Source: Roseomonas alba | GTDB taxonomy: Bacteria > Pseudomonadota > Alphaproteobacteria > Acetobacterales > Acetobacteraceae | NCBI RefSeq assembly: GCF_019430885.1 | Contig: NZ_JAHYBZ010000012.1 | Coordinates: 1 to 64,000, forward strand | Reading direction: 5' to 3' | Length of the DNA stretch: 64,000 bases | In this document: piece after piece, positions 63,411-64,000 of the stretch | Layout of the letters: each line of letters starts with the position of its first letter | Numbering within the stretch: the first letter of the stretch is position 1 | Position numbers and translations under genes: made by a program | The notes under the pieces: model-generated | Told to the model about the DNA's origin: nothing | The model's database searches: none | The model's input: the letters and a program-made list of their open reading frames with translations, nothing else

Positions 63411-64000
63411 TCATTCCGCCGCCTGCGCCTGCTTGGCGATGAGCGGCACGATCCCCGGCAGGGCCGACCCTTCCCAGAGCTGCGCGAGCAGTGCCTTGGC
63501 CGGCGCCGATCCCACCGCATCGGCGGTCAGTTCCAGGAACTTGTCCGACAGGTCCTGATCGGATAGCGGCGCATCCGGATCGCCCTTGCGGGTATGCTGG
63601 TGGCGGTTCAGCACGCGGCCATCCTTCAGCGTGATCGTCACCTTGGCCGAACGCTTGGAGGGGAAAGCCGCCGCGCATTCCGGATCGAGCGTCACCGTCA
63701 CCTTCGCCATCAGCGCGCGCGTCGCGGGATCGGCCAGGCGCTCCGGCGTGAAGGCGACCAGGCGCACACCCCCATGACGCAGCATGGTCGCCGCGGTGAA
63801 CTGGGCGGAGAAGCGGCAATCCTGCTCGGTCACGGCGTTAGGGCGGTCGCAGACTTCCTTGGTGGCCTTGTAGCCACCGATCACCACGCTCTCGACATCG
63901 CCGGGCGAGAAGCCATTCTCGAGATGAAGGTCGCGCACCGCATCCAGCGCCGCGAAGATGTGCCCGCAGCAGCCGTGATTCTTGAAGGTCATGTCGGTAA
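63411..64000 (-). CDS. MmgE/PrpD family protein, C-terminal part (runs off the window)
   Basis: The frame is open to the right edge, so the 5' end lies beyond the window; at least 195 residues are visible of a family that usually has about 450. Segments FKNHGCCGHIFAALDAVRDL, VVIGGYKATKEVCDRP and SAQFTAATMLRHG match the C-terminal half of MmgE/PrpD (2-methylcitrate dehydratase and relatives). An ATG at 63992 is internal, not the true start. Substrate unknown. Confidence 0.85.
   Translation of the reverse strand, partial: TDMTFKNHGCCGHIFAALDAVRDLHLENGFSPGDVESVVIGGYKATKEVCDRPNAVTEQDCRFSAQFTAATMLRHGGVRLVAFTPERLADPATRALMAKVTVTLDPECAAAFPSKRSAKVTITLKDGRVLNRHQHTRKGDPDAPLSDQDLSDKFLELTADAVGSAPAKALLAQLWEGSALPGIVPLIAKQAQAAE

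Overview
The window is a high-GC (about 70% by eye) chromosomal segment of an alphaproteobacterium, most likely an Acetobacteraceae member close to Roseomonas. The evidence is a DUF3035 (BamF-type) lipoprotein behind lspA, two orphan tripartite-tricarboxylate (Bug-type) receptors, several peptide-type ABC binding proteins and CaiB-type CoA-transferases without their permeases, and a standalone hedgehog/intein-type Hint protein. I see no rRNA, tRNA, CRISPR array, insertion sequence or prophage. Taxonomy is inferred from gene content only.

Layout: 0.16-8 kb holds housekeeping genes (IalB-like protein, rlmN, SDR, YnfA-like protein, M20 peptidase, MaoC hydratase, LOG, ribF, TIM-barrel isomerase). 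8.2-12.2 kb is ileS-lspA-DUF3035. 12.6-15.3 kb is an M16 peptidase pair. 16.3-21.3 kb has pgi and an opgH-type glucosyltransferase operon. 21.3-31.4 kb is catabolic and transport: a Baeyer-Villiger monooxygenase with an HSL-type esterase, a TPR protein, a TTT receptor, a GNAT, an enoyl-CoA hydratase, a peptide-type binding protein, a phosphodiesterase and an MDR reductase. 31.5-35.3 kb has an HWE sensor kinase, an HD hydrolase and grpE. 35.5-42.4 kb looks accessory: a lower-GC Stv-like gene, a flavin amine oxidase and a 1527-residue Calx-beta/RTX protein. 42.8-48.5 kb is dnaK-dnaJ, a PRC-barrel protein, dapB and the Hint protein. 48.5-52.8 kb is an IclR regulator divergent from lyase, CoA-transferase and TTT receptor genes, which reads as an uptake-activate-cleave module for an organic acid. 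53-64 kb has an ABC receptor, a badly decayed ABC receptor pseudogene, class II aldolase, DMT exporter, another ABC receptor, CoA-transferase, enoyl-CoA hydratase, a cold-shock protein, two small proteins and the C-terminal half of an MmgE/PrpD protein.

The most unusual signal is non-coding. A family of roughly 90-bp intergenic units carries two hairpins each. Units occur singly or as inverted pairs at six intergenic sites (near 1.9-2.2, 12.2-12.5, 18.1-18.3, 35.4, 50.3-50.6 and 60.1 kb). The second hairpin varies in sequence while its stem is kept. Other strong dyads lie at the left edge (1-68), upstream of opgH, between dnaK and dnaJ, behind dapB, over the iclR start, and over the ribosome-binding site of a small secreted protein just before grpE.
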